Made by a program: the position numbers and the translations under genes. A stretch of DNA of 13,145 nucleotides from Scatosoma sp045656625 (GTDB lineage: Bacteria > Bacillota > Clostridia > Christensenellales > Borkfalkiaceae), in contig JAZORL010000009.1 in the NCBI GenBank assembly GCA_045656625.1, positions 1-13,145 on the forward strand, written 5' to 3'. This document shows positions 5,999 to 13,028 of the stretch, in pieces. Position 1 is the stretch's first letter; each line of letters opens with the position of its first letter. Below the pieces are notes generated by a model, which did no database searches, was not told the DNA's origin, and was given only the letters and a program-made list of their open reading frames with translations.

Positions 5999-8635
5999 TT
6001 AATTTCCCTTTTTATCATACTCTGCGCCGTAGTACGCACGCAAATACAACTCCTTAATTTCTTCCACAAGCGGATATCTCGGGTTTGCGCCCGTGCATTG
6101 ATCATCGAACGCCGCACGGCTCAATCCGTCCAAGCTCGCCAAAAATTCCTCTTCACGCACCCTTTCCCCCAACGCCTCTTGAATGGTTTTCGGCATTTTC
6201 AAGCGGGACTGCAACCCCTCAATCTTCTCTATCAACGCATGGAACAGCTCCTCATCCGTCCGTCCCTTACAGCCGATATATCTTGCAAGCTTTGCGTACC
6301 GAGAAAGACAATCTGGATACGCATACTGCGGAAAGGTTCCCATCTTCGTCGGATTTGGCGAGGCGTTAAACTTCATCACCTCGATAAGGAGTAGCGAGTT
6401 CGCCATACCGTGCGGCAAATGCCATCTTGCCCCCAATTTATGCGCCATCGAATGACACACCCCCAAGAACGCGTTTGCGAACGCCATCCCTGCCATCGTC
6501 GCCGCATTCGCCACCTTTTCCCGTGCGAGTAAATCCGCCGCCCCCTTTTCAAAGGCAAGGGGCAGGTACGCAACGAGCAAAGAAACAGACTCCATCGCCA
6601 GCCCATTCGTATAATCGGAAGCGAGCAACGAGCCCAACGCCTCGACAGCGTGCGAGAGGGCGTCCAACCCTGCGTTTGCCGTCAAGCTCGGCGGAATCGT
6701 TTTCATCAGCTCTACGTCGCAAATTGCCATTGTCGGCATCAATTCATAATCGGCTAACGGATATTTCTCCCCCGTCCGCTCATCCGTAATTACGGCAAAA
6801 GGGGTCACCTCGCTCCCCGTGCCCGCCGTCGTCGGTATGGCTACGAACAACGCCTTTTCGCCCATTTTGGGAAAGCCGAAAACACGTTTTCGAATATCCA
6901 TAAAACGCATCGCAAGCTCTTCAAAGCCCGTATTGGGATGCTCGTACAGCACCCACATAATCTTTGCCGCATCCATCGGCGAACCGCCGCCCACGGCAAT
7001 CACGACGTCTGGTTCAAAGGCACGCATTCGCTCCGCCCCTGCTTTGGCGCAAGCCAACGTCGGATCGGGCGTGACCTCGAAAAACTCGGTATGCTCGATT
7101 CCCAGCTCGTCCAGATCACGCATAATCACCTGCGCCACGCCGTTTTTATACAAAAACTCGTCCGTGACGATAAACGCACGCTTACGATGATAATATTCAC
7201 GTAGCTCTTTCAACGCCAAGCCCAGCGAGCCACGCTTAAAATACAACCGCTCGGGCATACGAAACCACAGCATATTTTCCCTGCGCTCGGCGACTGTTTT
7301 TATATTCATAAGCTCCGAAATCCCCACGTTTTCACAAACGCTATTGCCGCCCCACGAACCGCAGCCAAGCGTGAGCGAGGGTGTCAAGCGGAAATTATAC
7401 AAATCCCCGATCCCGCCCTGCGCCGCAGGGGTATTCACCAAAATCCGACAGGTTTTCATGCGTGCGTTGAATGCGCCCAAGCGCTCCTTCCCCTTATTCT
7501 CGTCGATATAAATCGCCGCCGTATGCCCAAAACCGCCACCACGGACAAGGGTATCCGCTTTTTCCAACGCATCGTCGAAATTTTCCGCTTTGTACGCCGC
7601 CAAAACAGGGGAAAGCTTTTCCTGCGAGAAGGGTTCTTTCTCGCTCGTATCCGTCACTTCCGCAACGAGAATTTTGATTTCATCTCGTACCTGTATGCCA
7701 GCAAGCGCCGCAATCTCCACCGCACGCCTGCCGACAATTTGCGGATTGAGTTTCCCCTCGCCAAAGAGCAGCTTACGAATTTTTCCCTTTTCCATATCGC
7801 TCAAAAAATAGCAGCCCTGCGCCTGCATCTCTTCCTTCACCGCCCCGTAAATCTCCTTCGCTACAACGATTGCCTGTTCGGAAGCGCAAATCACCCCGTT
7901 ATCAAAGGTCTTGGAATGGATGATAGAGGAAACCGCCAAACGCACGTCCGCCGTCTTATCGATTACGGCAGGCGTATTCCCTGCCCCCACACCAATCGCA
8001 GGCTTGCCAGACGAGTATGCCGCTCGCACCATTTGCGGACCGCCCGTCGCCAAAATAATATCCGATTCCTTCATAAGGTATGCGGAAAGCGCCACGCTCG
8101 GCTCGGTGATACACCCGATAATATCCTTGGGCGCACCTGCTTCCACCGCCGCCTGCAAGACAATCTCCGCCGCCGCCAAGGTACACCTTTTCGCACGAGG
8201 ATGGGGGGATAAAATCAAACCGTTTCGAGTTTTCAAGCATATCAACGCCTTAAAAATGGCAGTAGAGGTCGGATTCGTCGTTGGAATCACCGCCGCCGCC
8301 ACACCGACCGGCTCGGCAATCCGAGTATAGCCGTTTGCCTCGTCACGCTCGATTACGCCGCAGGTTTTCTCGTTTTTATAACGGTTATAAATATACTCCG
8401 CCGCGTAATGATTCTTGATTACTTTATCCTCAAACACCCCCATTCCCGTTTCTTCCACCGCCATTTGGGCAAGCAAAATCCGCGCGTCGTTTGCCTTTAA
8501 GGCCGCCGCGCGGAATATTTCGTCCACCTTTTCTTGCGGATAACGGGAAAACTCCAGCTGTGCGTTTCGCACCTTTGCCAATAGCTCCTTTAACGAGCCT
8601 TCGTCCGTTGCCACTTGAATATTCTTTTTTACCAT
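5999..8635 (-). CDS. adhE: Bifunctional acetaldehyde-CoA/alcohol dehydrogenase
   Basis: An 878-residue fusion enzyme, full family length, that reduces acetyl-CoA to acetaldehyde and then ethanol, oxidising two NADH. The N-terminal aldehyde dehydrogenase domain (about 1-440) has the catalytic cysteine in GVICASEQ (Cys250), HTAAIY (371-376) and TLGCGSWGGNSV (422-433). The C-terminal iron-dependent alcohol dehydrogenase domain (about 460-870) has the nucleotide-binding GGGSPMD (549-555), PTTAGTGSEVTPFAVITD (601-618), and the metal ligands Asp658, His662, His728 (in GVCHSMAH) and His742 (in HLPHGMAN). The family forms spirosome filaments in the cytoplasm. The start at 8635 follows AGGAG with 4 nt spacing; an upstream ATG at 8725 lies inside rex and is not used. 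The gene follows rex by 46 bp with no terminator between, so Rex control is likely. A GC hairpin may cover its ribosome site. Confidence 0.97.
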   Translation of the reverse strand: MVKKNIQVATDEGSLKELLAKVRNAQLEFSRYPQEKVDEIFRAAALKANDARILLAQMAVEETGMGVFEDKVIKNHYAAEYIYNRYKNEKTCGVIERDEANGYTRIAEPVGVAAAVIPTTNPTSTAIFKALICLKTRNGLILSPHPRAKRCTLAAAEIVLQAAVEAGAPKDIIGCITEPSVALSAYLMKESDIILATGGPQMVRAAYSSGKPAIGVGAGNTPAVIDKTADVRLAVSSIIHSKTFDNGVICASEQAIVVAKEIYGAVKEEMQAQGCYFLSDMEKGKIRKLLFGEGKLNPQIVGRRAVEIAALAGIQVRDEIKILVAEVTDTSEKEPFSQEKLSPVLAAYKAENFDDALEKADTLVRGGGFGHTAAIYIDENKGKERLGAFNARMKTCRILVNTPAAQGGIGDLYNFRLTPSLTLGCGSWGGNSVCENVGISELMNIKTVAERRENMLWFRMPERLYFKRGSLGLALKELREYYHRKRAFIVTDEFLYKNGVAQVIMRDLDELGIEHTEFFEVTPDPTLACAKAGAERMRAFEPDVVIAVGGGSPMDAAKIMWVLYEHPNTGFEELAMRFMDIRKRVFGFPKMGEKALFVAIPTTAGTGSEVTPFAVITDERTGEKYPLADYELMPTMAICDVELMKTIPPSLTANAGLDALSHAVEALGSLLASDYTNGLAMESVSLLVAYLPLAFEKGAADLLAREKVANAATMAGMAFANAFLGVCHSMAHKLGARWHLPHGMANSLLLIEVMKFNASPNPTKMGTFPQYAYPDCLSRYAKLARYIGCKGRTDEELFHALIEKIEGLQSRLKMPKTIQEALGERVREEEFLASLDGLSRAAFDDQCTGANPRYPLVEEIKELYLRAYYGAEYDKKGN

Positions 8636-8636
8636 A

Positions 8637-8676
8637 CCGCTCCTACCGCCCGTTTGTTTGACAAGCCACCGAGCGG
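8637..8676 (-). promoter_or_regulatory. Possible ribosome-site-masking hairpin before adhE
   Basis: CCGCTC (plus-strand sense) at 8637-8642 pairs with GAGCGG at 8671-8676. In the mRNA the 3' arm overlaps the adhE Shine-Dalgarno (AGGAG, 8640-8644). The stem is only 6 bp around a 28-nt loop, so its stability is marginal. Confidence 0.35.
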
Positions 8677-8681
8677 ATTTT

Positions 8682-9329
8682 TTATTGTTTGTTCGTGCGG
8701 TACAATTTCCCAGCGAGCATCGCAAGCGACGCCGCCAAGTCCTCCGTTTTCAAGACGATATCTTTGGGCACACGTAAGGGCGCAGGCGCAAAATTCCAAA
8801 TTGCCTTGATACCTGCCTCCACCATTTTATTCAAAACTTCCTGCGCCGCCACTTTGGGCACGGTGATAATCCCGATGCGGATTTTATGTTCTTCGACAAA
8901 GCCTTTCAGCTTATCCAAGCTCAAAATCACCTTCCCTGCGACTTCCGTTCCAATCAACTTTTCGTTAATATCGAACGCCGCCACGACGTTCAATCCGTTA
9001 TTTTTGAACCCCTCGTATCCAAGCATTGCGCGGCCCAAACCGCCCGCGCCTACGATAATCGCATCGGAAAGGTTATCATAGCCGAGAAATTTCTCAATAT
9101 CGACAATCAAACGGCTAATTGCGAACCCCAAGCGCGGTCTACCCGCTTCCGACGAAACCATCGCCAAATCCTTTCTAACGAGTACCGACGATACGGAAAT
9201 ATTTTGCGCAATTACCGTTGAAGAAATGTATTGCGCGCCCTTGGAATTTTCTTCCTGCAAGAAATGTAAATACAGCGGCATTCTCGAAAGCGTCGCTTTG
9301 GAAATCTCATTCATCTCCGATTTTTTCAT
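8682..9329 (-). CDS. rex: Redox-sensing transcriptional repressor Rex
   Basis: A 215-residue protein of normal Rex length. The N-terminal winged helix (about 10-80) carries VSSVLVRKDLAMV and RPRLGFAISRL, matching the family's VRKDL recognition-helix region and wing. The Rossmann domain follows with GAGGLGRA (94-101) for NADH binding, AFDINEKLIGTEVAGK (118-133) and ITVPKVAAQEV (155-165). The C-terminal NFAPAPLRVPKDIVLKTEDLA (179-199) matches the dimer/swap region. Rex represses fermentation and respiration genes when NADH/NAD+ is low and releases DNA when NADH rises. The start at 9329 has AGGGGG 7 nt upstream. Its position directly before adhE, a classic Rex target, supports the call. A TTGTTAAT half-site in its own leader suggests autoregulation. 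Confidence 0.95.
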   Translation of the reverse strand: MKKSEMNEISKATLSRMPLYLHFLQEENSKGAQYISSTVIAQNISVSSVLVRKDLAMVSSEAGRPRLGFAISRLIVDIEKFLGYDNLSDAIIVGAGGLGRAMLGYEGFKNNGLNVVAAFDINEKLIGTEVAGKVILSLDKLKGFVEEHKIRIGIITVPKVAAQEVLNKMVEAGIKAIWNFAPAPLRVPKDIVLKTEDLAASLAMLAGKLYRTNKQ

Positions 9330-9341
9330 GCGTATACCCCC

Positions 9342-9361
9342 TTGTTAATAGGCAATACCAA
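9342..9361. promoter_or_regulatory. Candidate Rex operator (imperfect)
   Basis: TTGTTAATAGGCAATACCAA is an imperfect palindrome. One arm exactly matches the clostridial Rex half-site TTGTTAA; the other (TTGGTAT on the minus strand) matches 5 of 7. The spacing is 2 bp longer than the usual 18-bp site. It lies about 16-35 bp downstream of the predicted rex transcription start, where bound protein could block elongation. Confidence 0.35.
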
Positions 9362-9383
9362 CGTTTTCCTATCCAACACCCCT

Positions 9384-9412
9384 ATTATAGCACTTTCTAT
9401 CGATAAAAACAA
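9384..9412 (-). promoter_or_regulatory. Promoter of rex-adhE
   Basis: Minus strand: extended -10 TGC-TATAAT (9384-9392) with a weak -35, TTGTTT (9407-9412), at 17 bp. The predicted start near 9377 gives a leader of about 48 nt. The -35 overlaps the tail of the upstream terminator. Confidence 0.68.
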
Positions 9413-9439
9413 GCGATTGAAAAAAATTCCCAATCGCTT
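9405..9439 (-). terminator. Intrinsic terminator of the permease operon
   Basis: A 9-bp stem, AAGCGATTG (9411-9419) with CAATCGCTT (9431-9439), and an 11-nt loop. On the minus strand it is followed by GTTTTTATC, 20 bp after the permease stop. The plus-strand side also has a T-rich run, so it could work both ways. Confidence 0.82.
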
Positions 9440-9459
9440 TTCCTTCTTTTTTTCTTGCA

Positions 9460-10212
9460 TTATTTTATTTTCTTTTCCATAAGCGATGCCAACATGGTAA
9501 ACGCCATCTCCAAAATCAAGCCCAAAAAGAAAATTACCGCCACGAGCGCAAAGAGCTGCGGCACGTTGGGAAACGTACGTGCATCGTAAAGCATTCCGCC
9601 CAGGCTGCTTGCCGTCAGTGCCAAAATCTCCGCCGACACAACAAGCTTCAAGGAAAAGGACAGCGCCCCACCTGCTTCTCGCAAAATATACGGCGAAGAG
9701 AGTGGCAAATAAATCGCCGTCACCTGTCTTAAAAGTGGAGTACCCTGCACACGGCTCACCGCAATCAAATGCTTGTCCACGCTCGAAAGTCCTGCAAAAA
9801 TTCCCGTGTAAAGCATGGGGAATAAGGACATAAACGCAACGATCACGGGCGCTTTCGCCGCACCGATCGAGAGCAAAATCAAAAGCACCGCCATCACGGG
9901 CATCGAACGCAACGCCGACACAATCGGCGCAAAAAAATTCGCAAAGAAGGGGTACAGGTACGCGATGATTGCAAAAATCAATGCAAAAAGGAGGGAAATC
10001 AAAAACGCCTGCAACGTCCGATCCAAGGTATGCAACAGCCCTTCCCAAAACGCCGCTTTTGCAAAAATCCTGCCAACTTCCTTCACACTTTCCGAAAGGG
10101 GTGGCACAAGCAACTCATTCCCCACGTAAAAGTAGGCAGCAAGCCAAGCGCCGATCAAAAACACGACCGCCGCCAAAGTCTGCCATACGTTTTTCCAAAG
10201 GAGTTTTTTCAT
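9460..10212 (-). CDS. ABC transporter permease, SsuC/TauC-like
   Basis: A 250-residue integral membrane protein with about six hydrophobic spans (roughly 10-30, 66-86, 90-115, 117-141, 180-205, 220-243). It belongs to the permease type that serves nitrate, sulfonate, taurine and thiamine-precursor uptake. The cytoplasmic coupling segment HLIAVSRVQGTPLLRQVTAI, followed by a YLP triplet (149-170), matches the EAA loop that docks on the ATPase. SLKLVVSAEILA (187-198) follows, as in SsuC. It starts 14 bp after the stop of the solute-binding protein, behind an A/G-rich ribosome site, and is the last gene before a strong terminator. The substrate cannot be told from sequence. The partner ATPase normally encoded beside it is absent here, so it must come from elsewhere or the system is non-functional. 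Confidence 0.88.
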   Translation of the reverse strand: MKKLLWKNVWQTLAAVVFLIGAWLAAYFYVGNELLVPPLSESVKEVGRIFAKAAFWEGLLHTLDRTLQAFLISLLFALIFAIIAYLYPFFANFFAPIVSALRSMPVMAVLLILLSIGAAKAPVIVAFMSLFPMLYTGIFAGLSSVDKHLIAVSRVQGTPLLRQVTAIYLPLSSPYILREAGGALSFSLKLVVSAEILALTASSLGGMLYDARTFPNVPQLFALVAVIFFLGLILEMAFTMLASLMEKKIK

Positions 10213-10226
10213 GCCTTATCCCTATC

Positions 10227-11240
10227 TTAAAGATTCGTAATTTCTTTATATTCCACGCCGTATTTTTTCAACACGGTCTTTAATGTCAACCCAGGCACTT
10301 GATTGATTTGCAAAACGCCCACCGTTTTTCCCTTCAAGTCCTCGATATTTTCCGCCGTGACCTGCTCTCCGTCCTTTGAAATGAGATACAAATTCCCATG
10401 CGTGACCACGCCGAGCATTTCATACTTCTCGCCGCTACCCAAAAGCTTACTCGCCGCCGTCACAGGCAAAACACACACGTCTGCGTTTTTGTCCATATCG
10501 TTGTAGGTGACCTTACTCGCAATCAAGCTCGAATTGACCACTTTATAGGTAATCCCATCGTCCGCGGTGTCCTCGTGCATAAGCTGCGCAAGCGCCAAAG
10601 CCGGCGCACCGTCAGGCATACATACGGTAATTTCGCCCAAGTCACCCGATTCCGCGCACTCGCCGTCCCAGAAAAACTCGTCTTGTGGAATCGCCGTCGC
10701 GCTCCCGTTTACTTCCAACATTTCACGCAAAAAGCCGATTGTTTCGTCCTTACTTTCCGCCGCATAGCTAAACCGCACGCCGCAACGAGAAATCACGTCC
10801 GCGCTCAACATCGGTGCTTTCAAGCTCGTTGCCGCACCCTCATCATCCATGTGCGCACTCACGCTATTGACAATATCCGTTGCCGAGGCTGTTTTCAGCC
10901 ATTCCGCCGCATTTTGCACTCTTTCGACAAACGAGCCGACAAACGCATGCCCCACCAACGACTTTTTCGCCACGATTACCGCTTGCGGATACCCATTTTC
11001 GCCGCCGTACAACGCTTGAATATCCCCTGCAATCGAATACCCTTTCTTGCTTTGCGCCGTCACCGCAGGCTCCGCCAAAAGAAAATAATCAGCGTCCACC
11101 GCCCCTACCGCTTCGGGACCGGTAATCGCCAAAAGATTCACCGCATCACTATCCGTATCAGGCGAACTGCTCCCACACGCCGACAAAGCGGTAAGGCAAA
11201 CCGCCAAAGCCGCCGCCGTAAAAAACTTGCTTTTTTTCAT
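10227..11240 (-). CDS. ABC solute-binding lipoprotein, NMT1/TauA type, apparently circularly permuted
   Basis: A 337-residue lipoprotein: MKKSK, hydrophobic core, lipobox L-S-A-C with Cys22. It should bind a small substrate outside the cell and deliver it to the adjacent permease. The order of parts is odd. Residues 33-196 (VNLLAITGPEAVGAVDADYF, LAEPAVTAQ, YPQAVIVAKKSL, FVERVQNAAEWL, SLKAPMLSADVISRCGV) look like the second half of this family. Residues 203-337 (EITVCMPDGAPALALAQLM, NADVCVLPVTAASKLL, HGNLYLIS, DLKGKTVGVLQINQVPGLTL) look like the first half, which normally follows the lipobox directly. The protein ends at EYKEITNL, where a standard homolog would continue into the VNLLAITG segment. 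Total length is normal, so nothing seems lost. The start is supported by GGGAG 6 nt upstream. The order is from memory of the family, not an alignment. Confidence 0.85.
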   Translation of the reverse strand: MKKSKFFTAAALAVCLTALSACGSSSPDTDSDAVNLLAITGPEAVGAVDADYFLLAEPAVTAQSKKGYSIAGDIQALYGGENGYPQAVIVAKKSLVGHAFVGSFVERVQNAAEWLKTASATDIVNSVSAHMDDEGAATSLKAPMLSADVISRCGVRFSYAAESKDETIGFLREMLEVNGSATAIPQDEFFWDGECAESGDLGEITVCMPDGAPALALAQLMHEDTADDGITYKVVNSSLIASKVTYNDMDKNADVCVLPVTAASKLLGSGEKYEMLGVVTHGNLYLISKDGEQVTAENIEDLKGKTVGVLQINQVPGLTLKTVLKKYGVEYKEITNL

Positions 11241-11257
11241 ACTCTACTCCCAATGAA

Positions 11258-11280
11258 GCGCACGGCAAAATGCCGTGCGC
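11258..11280 (-). other. Intergenic mRNA hairpin without a U-tract
   Basis: Perfect 9-bp GC-rich stem, GCGCACGGC (11258-11266) with GCCGTGCGC (11272-11280), and a 5-nt loop. On the minus strand it is followed by TTCATTGGG, not a T-run, so it is unlikely to be a full terminator. It lies between the hydrogenase-like gene and the solute-binding protein, 17 nt before the latter's ATG, and may stabilise or partly separate the transcripts. Confidence 0.7.
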
Positions 11281-11292
11281 CCATGCACCTAA

Positions 11293-12798
11293 TTATTTGC
11301 CGTTATTTTTATTTTTTCTCTTCTTCTTGCGACGTTCTCTATTCGAGTATCTTCTATAATAAGGATCCCGCTTCATACGCTCTTCTTCGCTCATATTCTC
11401 GAAGTCAAGCTCTTCTTCATCCTCTTCTACCGCAGGTTCTTCCACGATTTCCTCAACCGCTTCTTCTACCGCAGGTTCTTCGACGATTTCCTCAACCGTT
11501 TCTTCTACCGCAGGTTCTTCGACGATTTCCTCAACCGTTTCTTCTACCGCAGGCTCTTCCACGACTTCCTCAACCGTTTCTTCTGCCGCAGGTGCTTCCA
11601 CGATTTCCTCAACCGCTTCTTCTACCGCAGGTTCTTCGACAATTTCCTCAACCACTTCTTCTACCGCAGGTTCTTCGACAGGTGCTTCCACGCAAATTTC
11701 CGCAAGAACTTCATATTCTTCAACGGGCTCTTCCACAAACTCCTCGTTTTCCGCAAACGCCTCACCCGAGCGCACCATCGCATCCCATTCCTTCACGAGC
11801 AGCCACGCACCTGCGCTCATATCCGCGCTACGCGCCGCAAGCTTTCTATCGAGATAGCGAAGACCAAGCCCACGGAGCTTTAAGGTCATCTCCGCATTTT
11901 CGTCATTTCCCAAACCGCACGCAAGGCAACCGCCTTCCTTGCAGCAAACCTCGACGAAATCATATTCCGCCACGCCGTTTTTCACGTCCGCAATCAAAGC
12001 GTCCGCCTCTTCGATTGAAGATACGACGGCAAATTTCCATTCCGTTTCGCCCTCTTGCATGCAAGCCTCTCTTCTTGCCGACTTGCCGTAAATTCCGCTA
12101 TACGCAAGCTTTTGGATCGTGGTGCGAGTCTTATCGGAAAGTACGCACCGAGCAACCGCCTCTGCCTGACCGCCGCTTGCCGCCGCAACGTACGCCGCAC
12201 CCGACGTCACGCCCAAAGGCGCGTCCAAAGCGGATTTAGGTTGCAAACGAAGATTCACTTCGGTGCATTGAAGAATTCTCGTAAGCTCGTCGAGCGTAAG
12301 CACAACGTCCGCACCGCCGACGGATTTTTTACCTTGCCCCATTTCCAAAGCAATCACGCGTACGATCTTGCCTTCCGCCTCACGGTAATGTTTTTTCAAA
12401 AGGCGAGCGCAAAGCTCGGTCGTTGTAGGCAAAAGCTCGATTTCGGGGTACTGTTCTTTGGCGTGTTTTACCCAACAGGGGCATTCCGCCGAGAACACGG
12501 GCAAGGAATTGCCGCTCGATTTTTTAGCATTTAATTTATCTACCTGCATTAAGGCAATCGCATCGGCAGCGATTGCGGAATCGACCACCGCGTCCACACC
12601 GATTGCACGAAGTACGTTTGCGACCTTCAAAGCGGAATCTTCCCCGCGCGCAAACCCGAATTTTTCCCCAAGCGCAACGCGCACGGCAGGCGCAATTTGC
12701 GCCACGACGAAGGTATTTTTCTTATTCGCCGCCAAGATTTTCCAAGCATACTCCATATCAGGGCTTTCCAACGCTTCATTTTCCACACAGTAATCCAT
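11293..12798 (-). CDS. Degenerate [FeFe]-hydrogenase H-domain protein with acidic repeats and basic tail
   Basis: A 501-residue protein. Residues 18-320 follow the catalytic-domain framework of [FeFe] hydrogenase: AWKIL, VVAQIAPAVRVALGEKFGF (31-49), GVDAVVDSAIAADA (67-80), CPCWVK (106-111), DAPLGVTSGAAYVAAASGG (192-210), YDFVEVCCKEGGC (279-291). The H-cluster motifs are damaged. In L1 (TSCCPxW) the first Cys is Glu105, Cys106 kept. In L2 (MPCxxKK) the Cys is Gly154. In L3 (MACxGGC) the first Cys is Lys287, Cys291 kept. Hydrogenase activity is therefore unlikely; extra cysteines at 108, 285, 286 and 294 could bind another metal. No ferredoxin modules precede the domain. Residues 375-459 are an acidic 13-residue repeat array and 474-501 a Lys/Arg-rich tail. 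The start at 12798 has AGGAGG with 6 nt spacing; the upstream ATG at 12864 lacks one. Function unknown: a sensory or scaffold role is possible. Confidence 0.82.
   Translation of the reverse strand: MDYCVENEALESPDMEYAWKILAANKKNTFVVAQIAPAVRVALGEKFGFARGEDSALKVANVLRAIGVDAVVDSAIAADAIALMQVDKLNAKKSSGNSLPVFSAECPCWVKHAKEQYPEIELLPTTTELCARLLKKHYREAEGKIVRVIALEMGQGKKSVGGADVVLTLDELTRILQCTEVNLRLQPKSALDAPLGVTSGAAYVAAASGGQAEAVARCVLSDKTRTTIQKLAYSGIYGKSARREACMQEGETEWKFAVVSSIEEADALIADVKNGVAEYDFVEVCCKEGGCLACGLGNDENAEMTLKLRGLGLRYLDRKLAARSADMSAGAWLLVKEWDAMVRSGEAFAENEEFVEEPVEEYEVLAEICVEAPVEEPAVEEVVEEIVEEPAVEEAVEEIVEAPAAEETVEEVVEEPAVEETVEEIVEEPAVEETVEEIVEEPAVEEAVEEIVEEPAVEEDEEELDFENMSEEERMKRDPYYRRYSNRERRKKKRKNKNNGK
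11422..11676 (-). repeat. In-frame 39-bp tandem repeat encoding 13-residue acidic units
   Basis: Six full units and a partial seventh. The consensus is E-E-P-A-V-E-E-x-V-E-E-I-V, where x is Val, Ala or Thr. The core CTACCGCAGG-type DNA word recurs at exact 39-bp steps (11427, 11466, 11505, 11544, 11583, 11622, 11661). Units 4 and 5 are identical in protein; the third diverges most (EAPAAEETVEEVV). Confidence 0.95.
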
Positions 12799-12804
12799 AT
12801 CATC

Positions 12805-12826
12805 CCTCCTCACGCGCGAGCGCGCG
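12805..12826 (-). promoter_or_regulatory. Shine-Dalgarno with an adjoining CG hairpin
   Basis: AGGAGG (12805-12810) lies 6 nt before the ATG at 12798 and decides that start. Directly upstream, CGCGCG-AG-CGCGCG (plus-strand sense, 12813-12826) can fold as a 5-bp CG stem with a 4-nt loop beside the ribosome site. Confidence 0.65.
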
Positions 12827-12899
12827 CTATCTATATTATTATTCTCTCTTATTCCACGCCTCACACGAGTGCGAAACCATAGAATGCGTAGTTTAACGT

Positions 12900-12928
12900 A
12901 TTATATCACAAACCGCAACTTTTTTCAA
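12900..12928 (-). promoter_or_regulatory. Promoter of the hydrogenase-like/solute-binding/permease operon
   Basis: Minus strand: TTGAAA (12923-12928), 17-bp spacer, TATAAT (12900-12905) preceded by TGA as an extended -10. The predicted start near 12893 gives a leader of about 95 nt. This is the best -35/-10 pair on the minus strand, and no second promoter is evident before the solute-binding gene. Confidence 0.8.
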
Positions 12929-13028
12929 GAGGCTTACCAAAAATTTTTTGTCGTTTTGCGCAATTTTTTTCAGTTTCTTGACAAATGCACGTCGGGGCAA
13001 ACGAAAAAGCCCGCCTACTCTCTTTCTT

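Noticed and set aside
8654..8664. TTGTTTGACAA between rex and adhE as a Rex operator.
   Set aside because: The TTGT and ACAA arms are only 3 bp apart, far too close for the 18-bp Rex site.
11422..11676. Regular 39-bp repeats considered as a CRISPR array.
   Set aside because: There are no variable spacers, the units are contiguous, and they encode an in-frame acidic repeat.
10398..12239. A 613-residue open frame on the plus strand with Pro/Leu/Gln-rich repeats.
   Set aside because: It is antisense to the hydrogenase-like and solute-binding genes. Its repeats are the mirror of the 39-bp acidic array, and it has no ribosome site.
12978..12983. TTGACA on the plus strand as a -35 element.
   Set aside because: There is no -10-like hexamer 16-19 bp downstream and no plus-strand gene follows.
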